Shown one piece after another: positions 24,371 to 33,833 of a DNA stretch of 64,000 bases. The position numbers were made by a program, and so were the translations under genes. The notes under the pieces were generated by a model. It was not told where the DNA came from and made no database searches. It saw only the letters and a list, made by a program, of their open reading frames with translations. The stretch is taken from the IMG/VR virus record IMGVR_UViG_3300033991_000123, positions 1-64,000 of that record, one strand, 5' to 3'. This DNA comes from a virus. Positions within the stretch are counted from its first letter, which is position 1; each line of letters begins with the position of its first letter.

Positions 24371-27300
24371 ATGGATTATTTAACTGATCTCGAAAAACAA
24401 ATTGCGCAGTCGATGGGTTACGCTCCGGAATCGGGTGAATCAACGCCCGAACCGTCCATACAAGAACCGGGTAAGAAATTTACATTTACACCGGGTGTAT
24501 TAAAGTGGGAAAATACGATCAATCAACATTTGCAGCAACAGCCAAATGTAGATTCCGATCTCGTAAAAGCGGTGATGCAACAGGAGTCGGGTGGACAAAA
24601 CGTGACCTCGCACGCGGGTGCGCATGGGCCTATGCAGCTAATGCCCGCTACCGCAAAGCGGCTCGGTGTTGATATAAATAATCCGGAAGAAAACGTCAAA
24701 GGGGGCATTTCCGAGCTATCGCAACTTTTAAAAGAATTCGGTGGTGATAAACGCAAGGCCCTTGCTGCGTACAACTGGGGCGGCGCTCGTAAGGCATTTA
24801 AAGAACATCCGAACGATTGGGAAAATTATTTACCCGAAGAAACAAGTGGTTATTTACAAAAAATCGGCGCAATGGTTAGTCTTGGGAAGCCCCAAAACAT
24901 TGAAGAAATTATCGCCCGCTCAATGGGTCTTGAGTTGCCGAAGGAAGAAGGAGCGGCGGCACCGGTTACGCCCGAAACCGATTCTGGATTTCAGCAATAT
25001 TTGCAAAAGTACGGTGTGAAAGATTTTGGTGATCCTCGCAGTCATTACGATTATTATGCCGCGTATAAAGCCGGTGCGATTCCGCAAAAGTGGTCTGAAG
25101 CACCCGCAGCGGATCGACAAGAAGATGTGGCACAGGGTCGATTTGCCCCTGGTGGAGATATGCAGGGGGCTTCTCCGGATCAATACATGTGGCCTGATGA
25201 GTATAAACTACAAGGGCATCCAATACCGCCCCGTGCCCCCGATCAAATAAATATAACACAACCGAAAGCTCCAAAAATACCCGAGCGCATTCCGCTTGAT
25301 TTCACCAATTACGGGAAAGACCCTTCCGAAATAAAGCCTCCGATGCCGGACGTTACCACGGAGGAGGGGTTACGGCAAAGCGTAAAAGAGGCCGGTCCGA
25401 TTGATGCTTTTTTTGCGGAAATGGGTCATGCCATGTCGTTCGCAAGTGATACGGACGCCGATAAAATCAGGCAAGAGCTATTTCCAGCTTCAGCAACGGT
25501 AGGCACGGGTGTTGGGATGGTTGCCCCCGCGTTGATCCCAGGTGGTGTATTTACAAAACTGGCAAAATTGCGTAAGATCGCCCAGGTTATCGGTAAATAC
25601 GGCAAGGCGGGTAAAGCGGCTTTTGATGCGATGAGTCGTATGTCGATAACAGGCGGTGATTATGCGGTTCGAAATCGAGACGCGCTTTTTTCGAATGATC
25701 CTGCGGTGCGCGAAAAGGCCATCAAGGGGCTAGTTGCCGCCCTGGCCGCTTCCGGTGCCTCTGTAGCGCCGGAAATTTTAAAAAGCGGATGGTGGCAACC
25801 GATTTTGCAGGGGCTTACCGCTGGCGCTACAAACGTCGCCGCGCAAAAGGTAACAGGGGAAGACCCTTTATCTACGGAAGCGGCAGCGAGTACAATTTTT
25901 CAGACGGTTTTGTCTGGTGTGTTTGGGCTAGGGATGGCGAAATCTGGCAAGCCAAGCATTAAAAAAGGCGAGGGCGAAGCGTCGATAATTCCCGAAAAGT
26001 GGGAAGGGGCGGCAACGCCGGAGGAGATGGGGGCGCGGCAACGTGGGGTTACCGAAGCATCTGTAAAACAGCAGAACGAGCAATTTCAACAAGAGGCGCA
26101 GCAGCGATTTGCGAAAGAAGAAGAAAGTGCGGCGGAAATAGCGCAAAGGGTTAAGGGTATTGAAGAGCAACAACGACAGAGGATGAGGGAAACCTTTTCG
26201 TTGTCAGAGGGTCGAGAGGCACGACGAGCGACCGTTGAAGAGGGCATGTATTCGGCTCCGCCTTCCGAAGAGCAGGTTTTAGTTAATCAGATTAAAGAAA
26301 AATACGGTGATGCTCGACCGACAAAAAACCAGGTGATGCAGGATTTTGGAGTAGGAAAGCGCGAAGAAGCGGCAGCGCTAATAAATAAAGCGTATGGTTT
26401 ACCACAACAACCAGAAGGAGGCTTAAATGTACAGCAAGAAGAAAAAGGGCGGATGCAAATAGCTGATGTTCCACGTGAACAAACAGTATCGGAGCCGCCG
26501 AAACCGGCGGCTCTTGCTACCCCTGAACCGCAACCAATGGTGAGTGGAGTTGAGGGCAAAAATATAACTGTAGAAAATCCTGATCCGCTTCTTGGGGAAT
26601 TGGGTTTTACAAAATCAAATAAAAGTATTGATTTTGATAATGTAGATAAAGATTTATCGACGGGAACAATTTCTGATGGATCAATTGCCGTAGTAGATTT
26701 AACCAATTTAGGGAAACTCAATAAGGCCGTTGGGCATGATGAAGCGGATAAAATCATTAAAGAGGTTGTATCAATATTGAATAAACATATCGATCCGCTT
26801 GGTTCGCCAACAACGCAAATTCGTAAAAATAGGACCGGCGGCGACGAGCTGACTATTATCGCTCGTAATATTGCTCCCGACAAGTTGGATAATGTCCTCT
26901 ATGCCGCTAGAGATGAAATCGATGCTTTTGTTGCAAATAAAGAAATCGATTTTCATGGAAGAAAAATAAGGCTATCGCAACTTGGGCATGCCAAGGAAGA
27001 CGATTTGGTTACCGGATCAATGACTATCGATCCGGGTGTTGCGGGAATTAAAGAATTTGAAAGCGCAAAAGGGGCTGCTATTGTTGCCGATAAGCGGTCA
27101 TACGCTCATGCGGCAGAGAGAAAAAGGGCGGCGGCGCAAAAAAGTCTTGAAAATGGCGTGGAATTTGTTTATAATACAGAGGAGGGGCAATACCGCCAAT
27201 TACCCGCCGTGGTTGGCAAAATAATTAAAGAAAAGATTCGTAATGGCGAATGGGATGCAAGCGCACCCTACGGAGTTCTGGAACAAAAAGCCCTTGAATT

Positions 27301-30112
27301 AATAAATAAAGGTGGAACCTATGAGCGTATCCGACCGGTACAGGCATCAACACAAAGAGGTGATGCAAGAATTATCGAAAATAGGGTTCCGCCCGAAATC
27401 TCCGAACCCGCAGCAGCCGCCCAGCGTGCCCCCGAGCCAGTTTCAGCAGCCACAACCGCCGCAGAAGCCCCGCGAACAGAAGAAAGCCGCATAGGGGTTT
27501 ATACCCCAAAGCCAGAACAAATTGAGCCTGCGAGGCCCGTTCCGGTCGCAACGGAGGCGAAAGCCGAAGGGAAAACGAACCAGGAACAGGCCCGGGCTAT
27601 TGAAGCGCCCGAAGAGGGTAAGCGCTTAACTCCTGGCGACGTGAAACCTGATGAAGAGCCGAACCCGCAACTAATGGGCGGCGTCTCCCCTACCAATTTG
27701 CCGAAGTACGTCCAGCATTTCAATATTGAAAAATCGCCGGATATGGATAATCGGCTTTTGCTGGCGAAGCAAGCCGAACAATATGCCCCGGTAATCCAGG
27801 CGGCGCGAGATGTGCCGGTGCGGCGGTGGGATGAAGTTACACGCCTGTCGCAGCAAACCGGCGTTTTGGCCCGAGGTATCAACCGGCGGGTTGGAAAAGC
27901 GTTAAGCGATCGCGAATTGCGGGCAATTAACGATCATCTCGAGCAAGTGACGGACGATTATAAAAACGCATTAAAACAGTTTGAAGGGCAAAGGGCACAA
28001 GGGAAAGTTACCGATAACGATCGCATTGCTCTAGCTGAACTGGCAAATTATCATGCTTTCGTTTTGGCCCAAGCTACCGGAGCGAATTCCGAAGCTGGGC
28101 GTGCGCTTGCTATTTTACGCCAAATTCGCAACGCAAAAAATCAGGCGGAATCCCTGGCTGACTTATCAGAACAAATCAAAAATGGCGGGTTTGACGATAA
28201 GGATATTACGAAGCTGGTAAATTATATTAATAAATCGAAAGACCTGTCCGCTATCAATAAAGCGCCGTATTGGAAAAAAACACTTAATTCGATGTATGAG
28301 ATTTGGTTGAATTGGGGGTTGTTATCGAATCCCGTAACGCATACGGCCAATATCACTTCAAACGCGCTTACTTCCCTTATTCGTACCGCAGCCGAAAAAC
28401 CGGTTGCCACACTGGTTGATCCATTTGTAGCCCGCATACAAAAACGTAAAACCGAACGGTTTATGGGTGAAATTTTCCCCGAAGTACAAGGGCAACTCAC
28501 CGCTATTACAAGAATTTTTGGGGCCGGGAAAACCGGGCTTGATCAGGGCGGCATCAAAACGATGATCCGGGCGATCGGCAGGGAGTTCGAGCAAGTGCAA
28601 GGAATGTTTGGCGAAAAAATTGAATATCCTGCACAAATAAGGGGGCTCGCCGGTGAATTAATTCGTGGTCCCGGCAATGCTTTGCAAGCAGGAGATTTGG
28701 TTTTTAAGAAAATTGTTTACGAAGGTGAAGTTTTATCGCGAGCATACCGACAGGCCAGGATTGAGGGGTTGCGGGGTGGTGCCTTTAAGCGTCGCTCGGA
28801 GGAACTGGTTAAAAAAGTCGCCGATCCGGCAACGGAAGATAAAATAGCCGCGCAGATACGCAGAGCGTCGATGCAGGAGGCGCAGTACCGCACCTATACA
28901 CAGGCGCTTGGTAATATTGGCAGAAATATAATGCGTACGCGAAATGCTATCCCAGGCGCACGATATATCGTACCGTTTATTCGTACCCCACTTAACATTT
29001 TAAAATACGGTTTGGAGCGTTTGCCGGGAACTGGCTACTTAACATTATATAAAAAAATTACAAGCGGGGAAATAAAAGGTGCCGAGATTTCCGACCAAAT
29101 AGCAAAGTTGATCGTCGGGCACATAATGGCGATTCCGATGGTACTAGCGGCCCGTGCCGGAATAATCACGGGGTCGGGGCCGGAAGACAAGAACGAACGG
29201 AAGGCGCTCGAGGCGTCCGGTTGGCAACCATACGAATTTAAGCTCCGTGATTTGGCATATAGTTTTCGCCGTCTCGAACCCCTAGCCACGATATTAGGAA
29301 TCGCCGCCGATTTTGTTGAAATAGCCCGTGCCACAAAGGATGAAGATAAGTTATCGGGACTTGCCGCCCAATTGGCCGGATCGATTGCAAAAAACATTAC
29401 TAGCAAAACCTTTACCGAACAGGTCGCGCAATTTTATAGCGCAATCCAAGACCCGGAACGATATGGGACGGGATTTGTCAAGCGATTTGCTACGTCTTTG
29501 GTGCCCGGTGTTGTTCGCGGCGTCGCGCATTCAATGGACCCGCGCTATCGGGGCAAAGAGACGTTAGGAGAATACGTACAATCGGTAATTCCCGGAAAAA
29601 GCCAGGAACTTCCACCCAAACGCGATGTGCTTGGCAAGGAAATCGAAAAGGAAGGCGGCTTTTTGTGGAATTTCGTTGTGCCTATTCGGGTACGGAAAAA
29701 CAAAAGTAACCCAGTTTTGGGTGAAATAAACCGGTTGCGCGTGCCCTTGTCGATGCCGTCAAAAAAAATATACGGCCAGGAATTAACAACAAAACAGTTT
29801 GACGAGTATGGGAAAATCGCGGGAGAACAAACGTATAAATTATTGGAGAATTTGATCAATAGTCCATCATATAAAAATATGAACGACAATTTGCGCTCGG
29901 AGTTTATCAAAAAAAAGGTTGCTACCGGACGCGATCAGGCTCGAAAAATACTGAGCGGCAAATATAAATTTTCAGCGATATCCAATATTGACAAAGCTCT
30001 TGAACGTCAAGGTTACACTGGCGAAGAGTTGCGTCAGCAACGGGAGTTGTATTTGAAAAAAATGGGAATATCAGTCGATGAAGAAGAAGATCGTACAAAT
30101 TATGCCGAATAG
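24371..30112 (+). CDS. Giant ejection protein: lytic transglycosylase + GGDEF-like domain, 1913 aa
   Basis: Residues about 55-165 are an SLT lytic transglycosylase: catalytic Glu72 in QQESGG, GPMQLMP at 86-92, AYNWG at 133-137; it would open peptidoglycan during DNA entry. Residues about 753-900 resemble a GGDEF domain: IAVVDLTNLGKLNKAVGHDEAD followed near residue 823 by TGGDEL, keeping the first metal Asp, the guanine-binding Asn and the later Asp of PleD-type cyclases. Residues about 1300 onward are a helical region with a hydrophobic stretch near 1579 (HIMAIPMVLAARAGII). The architecture recalls T7 gp16 and polyvalent proteins. Whether the GGDEF domain is active is unknown. Confidence 0.8.
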   Translation: MDYLTDLEKQIAQSMGYAPESGESTPEPSIQEPGKKFTFTPGVLKWENTINQHLQQQPNVDSDLVKAVMQQESGGQNVTSHAGAHGPMQLMPATAKRLGVDINNPEENVKGGISELSQLLKEFGGDKRKALAAYNWGGARKAFKEHPNDWENYLPEETSGYLQKIGAMVSLGKPQNIEEIIARSMGLELPKEEGAAAPVTPETDSGFQQYLQKYGVKDFGDPRSHYDYYAAYKAGAIPQKWSEAPAADRQEDVAQGRFAPGGDMQGASPDQYMWPDEYKLQGHPIPPRAPDQINITQPKAPKIPERIPLDFTNYGKDPSEIKPPMPDVTTEEGLRQSVKEAGPIDAFFAEMGHAMSFASDTDADKIRQELFPASATVGTGVGMVAPALIPGGVFTKLAKLRKIAQVIGKYGKAGKAAFDAMSRMSITGGDYAVRNRDALFSNDPAVREKAIKGLVAALAASGASVAPEILKSGWWQPILQGLTAGATNVAAQKVTGEDPLSTEAAASTIFQTVLSGVFGLGMAKSGKPSIKKGEGEASIIPEKWEGAATPEEMGARQRGVTEASVKQQNEQFQQEAQQRFAKEEESAAEIAQRVKGIEEQQRQRMRETFSLSEGREARRATVEEGMYSAPPSEEQVLVNQIKEKYGDARPTKNQVMQDFGVGKREEAAALINKAYGLPQQPEGGLNVQQEEKGRMQIADVPREQTVSEPPKPAALATPEPQPMVSGVEGKNITVENPDPLLGELGFTKSNKSIDFDNVDKDLSTGTISDGSIAVVDLTNLGKLNKAVGHDEADKIIKEVVSILNKHIDPLGSPTTQIRKNRTGGDELTIIARNIAPDKLDNVLYAARDEIDAFVANKEIDFHGRKIRLSQLGHAKEDDLVTGSMTIDPGVAGIKEFESAKGAAIVADKRSYAHAAERKRAAAQKSLENGVEFVYNTEEGQYRQLPAVVGKIIKEKIRNGEWDASAPYGVLEQKALELINKGGTYERIRPVQASTQRGDARIIENRVPPEISEPAAAAQRAPEPVSAATTAAEAPRTEESRIGVYTPKPEQIEPARPVPVATEAKAEGKTNQEQARAIEAPEEGKRLTPGDVKPDEEPNPQLMGGVSPTNLPKYVQHFNIEKSPDMDNRLLLAKQAEQYAPVIQAARDVPVRRWDEVTRLSQQTGVLARGINRRVGKALSDRELRAINDHLEQVTDDYKNALKQFEGQRAQGKVTDNDRIALAELANYHAFVLAQATGANSEAGRALAILRQIRNAKNQAESLADLSEQIKNGGFDDKDITKLVNYINKSKDLSAINKAPYWKKTLNSMYEIWLNWGLLSNPVTHTANITSNALTSLIRTAAEKPVATLVDPFVARIQKRKTERFMGEIFPEVQGQLTAITRIFGAGKTGLDQGGIKTMIRAIGREFEQVQGMFGEKIEYPAQIRGLAGELIRGPGNALQAGDLVFKKIVYEGEVLSRAYRQARIEGLRGGAFKRRSEELVKKVADPATEDKIAAQIRRASMQEAQYRTYTQALGNIGRNIMRTRNAIPGARYIVPFIRTPLNILKYGLERLPGTGYLTLYKKITSGEIKGAEISDQIAKLIVGHIMAIPMVLAARAGIITGSGPEDKNERKALEASGWQPYEFKLRDLAYSFRRLEPLATILGIAADFVEIARATKDEDKLSGLAAQLAGSIAKNITSKTFTEQVAQFYSAIQDPERYGTGFVKRFATSLVPGVVRGVAHSMDPRYRGKETLGEYVQSVIPGKSQELPPKRDVLGKEIEKEGGFLWNFVVPIRVRKNKSNPVLGEINRLRVPLSMPSKKIYGQELTTKQFDEYGKIAGEQTYKLLENLINSPSYKNMNDNLRSEFIKKKVATGRDQARKILSGKYKFSAISNIDKALERQGYTGEELRQQRELYLKKMGISVDEEEDRTNYAE

Positions 30113-30148
30113 AGATAGGATTATTTTAACCTAAAAGGAGAAACTATC

Positions 30149-30712
30149 ATGGCTACGCTTTTAGAGTTGGCGCAGGAAGTAGAAACTACGTATCAGGGTT
30201 CGTTGAGTAATTCGGTTGTAGTGTGTCGCCCGCAAATGGGACAACCTTTAAGTGACACGAACTATCCGTTTTATAGAGAAACGGGTAGCGTCGATGAATT
30301 CGCCCAATCTGGGCTTATTCAGGGATACATTATAGTTAAAGCGAAAACATCTTCCGCTGGCGATATCTCAATGTTGCAAATCGGATGCGTAAAGCGCCAA
30401 AATAACAATAACGCGGAATTAACCACGGAAGGTAGAAAATTTTTAGATGATTACAAAAAAAGTTACCGTCCGTTTGATACTGAGGACGGATCGTTGTGGA
30501 CCCATGTTTTGAATCATTTCGCGACTACCCGGAACTTGCGATTTGTTGTAAAGATCGATGCAATTACCGGCACTCCGGCCAGGGGGCGGGTAAATGGTTT
30601 GCATTTGGTTGGCGATGGAATTACCGATACGACGGCCTATAATGAATATTGGGCATTTGAAGCGACGGCCCCTTATGACACACCGGGAAATATTAAATCG
30701 TGGAAGTATTAA
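30149..30712 (+). CDS. Hypothetical virion-operon protein, 187 aa
   Basis: AAGGAG precedes ATG 30149. The product is soluble and beta-rich with a single early helix (LLELAQEVETTYQGSLSN). No signal or membrane segment. It sits between the giant ejection protein and the fibre genes, so it may be a tail or fibre-base protein. No family recognised. Confidence 0.6.
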   Translation: MATLLELAQEVETTYQGSLSNSVVVCRPQMGQPLSDTNYPFYRETGSVDEFAQSGLIQGYIIVKAKTSSAGDISMLQIGCVKRQNNNNAELTTEGRKFLDDYKKSYRPFDTEDGSLWTHVLNHFATTRNLRFVVKIDAITGTPARGRVNGLHLVGDGITDTTAYNEYWAFEATAPYDTPGNIKSWKY

Positions 30713-30723
30713 TGAGGTAATTT

Positions 30724-32307
30724 ATGGCTATACGCACATGGAGTAGTGCCGGTTCTACCGACATGAACGATGGAGCAAATTATTCTGGCGCGGGCGCTTT
30801 GCTGGCTACAGATGATTTAGTATTTGATGGCACATCCGTTATAAATGCAACGGCAACGGCGGGGCTATCGGTACAAAGCGTTTCCATCGTTGCCGCATAT
30901 ACGGGCGCTTGGTCTATTTCCGGGCAAACGCTTACCGTCGCACTCGGATTTTCGGATGACGGGGGCGGGGGTACGCGGAATTATGGGAATGGGATTACGG
31001 CGAACGGGGCGAGTTCAACGGTACATTTTGGAAGTACGCTCGGGGCGGTGACGGCAACGAGTTGCGTGTTGACGATGAACGGTACTACGGCGATGGTGTT
31101 GGATGATGATAAGGGGATTACATTCAAATCACTGACGCTTGGGGTGGCTGCGGTTGTAACGAGCAGTGGTGGGGCGCAAAGTACATTATCATTTGGAACA
31201 GGAGCCCCATTAACAATAGGAGCTAATGCAACATTTACAGTTAATAGAGCGCTTTACGTAATTACAACAGGCGGAAATGATATTCATAATATTGGTATTG
31301 GTGCAACATTTAATGGCACCGCACAGATTGATTGGCAATTAAATGGAGGTGCTATTGGTGCAAATGTTCCTGCAATCACATACACTGGTAGCGGTACACA
31401 AGTTTTTAGAGTTTCTTCCTCCGGAACGCAGGGTTTTACTTTTACAGGTCATCAAAATTATGGAACTGCTACAGTAAGATTTCGCGGAAATCAATCAGGT
31501 GCAGTAACATTAACATTTAATTTATCTACATATAATTTAATATGCGGGACATTCCAGTTTGGCAACGATGCTGCTGTGACGGGAACTGTTGTTTTAAACG
31601 CAGGTTCCGGCACACATTCCGTATCGGTTTTCGACGGTGCAACTGTTAATGGAAATTTAGGCACAACTAATGTTAACCTTCAATCCTCCCAATGGTCCTG
31701 TTCCGGCAGTTGGACCTTTGGTTCCAATCATACCGTCAATCCCGGCACTTCCACCGTCACCATCACCAACACTTCCACCGTCACATCAAACGGTAAATCC
31801 TTCTACAATTTCGTTATCAACGCCGCAGCCCGCACCATTACCCTTTCGGGTGCTCTCACCATTGCTACCGGCGGCACTCTCACAGTAACCGCCTTTACCG
31901 CTTTTGCCGGTAACCAGTATATTATCTTCGCAGGTTCCGGTTCTATCAGCATCGCAACCGCAGTTTCAAACCGTCTCCGCACCGCCGTTGCGGGCAGCAC
32001 GATCACCTGGACTACTGGCACGAACATTTGGACCATTCCCGCGTATACGGCTAATGATTGGGGCGGTGACGCCTCTGCGGATGTCGCATGGCGCTCTTCA
32101 ACGCCGGGAACCCAGTATCGCATTCTCGCTCCCGCTGGCGTTGTGGTGAGCAATATGAATCCGCAAGACAATCTGAACTCCGGAACGGACATCAACGCGA
32201 TGGATGGCACCAGCAGGGACGGCGGCAATAATATTGGTTGGCTGTTCCCGGCAGGCGGGAGTGCAAGAATTTCGCGTTCTCGAATAGCTATTTCGACGGG
32301 AATATAA
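30724..32307 (+). CDS. Gly/Thr/Ser-rich beta-solenoid fibre protein, 527 aa
   Basis: The whole protein is built of short strands rich in Thr, Ser, Gly, Asn and Ala (SWSISGQTLTVALGF; STVTITNTSTVTS; TITLSGALTIATGGTL), typical of autotransporter-like passenger repeats or phage fibres. DNA composition shifts sharply along the gene: G-rich to about 31180, A/T-rich to about 31560, C/T-rich from about 31670 to 32000, indicating a mosaic origin. A receptor-binding fibre shaft is the likely role. Confidence 0.7.
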   Translation: MAIRTWSSAGSTDMNDGANYSGAGALLATDDLVFDGTSVINATATAGLSVQSVSIVAAYTGAWSISGQTLTVALGFSDDGGGGTRNYGNGITANGASSTVHFGSTLGAVTATSCVLTMNGTTAMVLDDDKGITFKSLTLGVAAVVTSSGGAQSTLSFGTGAPLTIGANATFTVNRALYVITTGGNDIHNIGIGATFNGTAQIDWQLNGGAIGANVPAITYTGSGTQVFRVSSSGTQGFTFTGHQNYGTATVRFRGNQSGAVTLTFNLSTYNLICGTFQFGNDAAVTGTVVLNAGSGTHSVSVFDGATVNGNLGTTNVNLQSSQWSCSGSWTFGSNHTVNPGTSTVTITNTSTVTSNGKSFYNFVINAAARTITLSGALTIATGGTLTVTAFTAFAGNQYIIFAGSGSISIATAVSNRLRTAVAGSTITWTTGTNIWTIPAYTANDWGGDASADVAWRSSTPGTQYRILAPAGVVVSNMNPQDNLNSGTDINAMDGTSRDGGNNIGWLFPAGGSARISRSRIAISTGI

Positions 32308-32309
32308 TT

Positions 32310-33308
32310 ATGGCGCTGGACCTTGGGGAAACATGGGTTGATTTGGGGAGTCCTGACGCAACACAATTTAATGTTTTTGCCGTGGCTTCGCTTGGAGGCT
32401 CGGTTGTGGTTGCGGGAACAGGTCCGGATGCGAAAATTTATCGCTCTAGCAACTACGGGTTAAACTGGGTAAATTTAGGTGCACAGGCCGGAGAACAGTC
32501 AATATATTCCCTCGCCTCGCTCGGGGGAGGAATAGGATTGGCCGGGACATGGCCGTCGGGGAAAATACTACGGACCACGAACTATGGGATTACGTGGACG
32601 GATTTAGGCAGTCCCGATCCAGGAGAAATATACGTTCTTTCTCTTGTTTCACTCGGGGGAGGAATAGCGTTGGCCGGAACGGCTACTAATGGGCATATTT
32701 ATCGGTCTACTGATTATGGCTTAACGTGGGTGGATTTAGGCAGCACCGGAGAATTTGGAATATATTCCCTCGCCTCGCTCGGTGGTGGGGTAGCGTTGGC
32801 CGGGTCAGCGACCAGTGGCGTATTGTTTCGGTCTACTGATTATGGCGCGACGTGGGTAAACATGGGTTCCCCAGGATCAATGTCGTATATGTTCGCTCTT
32901 GCCAATCTTGGGGGTGGAATTGCATTGGGCGGCGGGATGCAAATTTTCATGGGTGCGTTTGATAAAATGATACGATCCACAAATTACGGTTTAACGTGGA
33001 CGGATTTAGGCAGTCCCGCCGGTGATGTATCCATCAGCGCTCTTGCTTATCTTGGTTATGACATCGCAGTTGCAGGAACAAGCGCAAATGGGAAAATATT
33101 ACGATCAACAGACCTTGGGGCAACATGGGCGGATTTGGGTCCACAATATGGGGAAATGACCATAGAAGATATAGCGTATGTTAATAACGGAATAACGGTT
33201 GCGGGTACAGCCGCGAGTGCGAAAATATTACGATCGGTCGGCCATTTACCCGTAGTTATTCCAAAAAGAATTTTACAATCTCGTATTAAAATAGCGGGTG
33301 GATTTTAG
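32310..33308 (+). CDS. BNR/Ycf48-like beta-propeller fibre protein, 332 aa
   Basis: I chose ATG 32310, 2 bp after the upstream stop, over the longer 32238 frame. Seven or so repeats of about 45 residues have the form [IL]-x-R-S-T-[DN]-Y-G-x-T-W-x-[DN]-[LM]-G-S followed by SLGGG-[IV]-A-L-A-G-T, a BNR/Asp-box-like propeller seen in sialidases and photosystem factor Ycf48. Repeats are near-identical at the DNA level too. A sialidase active site cannot be assigned. Likely a host-binding head attached to the preceding fibre. Confidence 0.8.
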   Translation: MALDLGETWVDLGSPDATQFNVFAVASLGGSVVVAGTGPDAKIYRSSNYGLNWVNLGAQAGEQSIYSLASLGGGIGLAGTWPSGKILRTTNYGITWTDLGSPDPGEIYVLSLVSLGGGIALAGTATNGHIYRSTDYGLTWVDLGSTGEFGIYSLASLGGGVALAGSATSGVLFRSTDYGATWVNMGSPGSMSYMFALANLGGGIALGGGMQIFMGAFDKMIRSTNYGLTWTDLGSPAGDVSISALAYLGYDIAVAGTSANGKILRSTDLGATWADLGPQYGEMTIEDIAYVNNGITVAGTAASAKILRSVGHLPVVIPKRILQSRIKIAGGF

Positions 33309-33317
33309 GAGGCATTT

Positions 33318-33833
33318 ATGGGTAGCAAACCTATCGATAAAACATTTGACCTTAAACCGGGCTGGCAAAAAGCAATTTTAGCGTTATGGGAATCGGGCGC
33401 GACGGATGAAGAGGTCCGTGCGTGGATTCAAAAGCAACGCGGGTTTATTAACGATTACATTTTCGATTATTGGCGCGAAAATGTTCCTGAGTTTGGCAAG
33501 GTATATGAAAAGGGGCAAGTGCTTAAAAAGGCATGGTGGATGCAGCAGGGCCGGGAGAATATCGGCAATTCCCGGTTTAATACTCCCCTATTCATGCGTA
33601 TGCTGTTTGCCACATGCGGCATCCGTGGCGAACCGAAAGTTGTCGAAAACCGCAAATATAGCGCAATTGATTTAAGCCAGCTTGGAACTGACGATTTGGA
33701 ATCGCTGCAAAAAATAATGGAAAAGGCTAAAAAGAAAGAACAAGAACAAGCGCAACAGGAGGAGTACGGAGAAATAGCCAATGCTCGCATCGCAGTATTT
33801 AGAGGCGGCCGTAAGCAGCGGTCTATCGCTTGA
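33318..33833 (+). CDS. terS: Terminase small subunit candidate, 171 aa
   Basis: It directly precedes and overlaps the large terminase gene by 53 bp. The N-terminal 50 residues contain a helix-turn-helix-like segment (WQKAILALWESGATDEEVRAWIQKQ) of the kind that recognises pac/cos DNA. The C-terminus is a charged helix (IMEKAKKKEQEQAQQEEYGE) that could contact the large subunit. GGAGG precedes ATG 33318. Sequence identity to known TerS families cannot be judged; context is the main evidence. Confidence 0.7.
   Translation: MGSKPIDKTFDLKPGWQKAILALWESGATDEEVRAWIQKQRGFINDYIFDYWRENVPEFGKVYEKGQVLKKAWWMQQGRENIGNSRFNTPLFMRMLFATCGIRGEPKVVENRKYSAIDLSQLGTDDLESLQKIMEKAKKKEQEQAQQEEYGEIANARIAVFRGGRKQRSIA

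Noticed and set aside
30724-33308. Diversity-generating retroelement target
   Set aside because: Repetitive fibre sequence is present, but no reverse transcriptase, template repeat or adenine-specific variable repeat was found.
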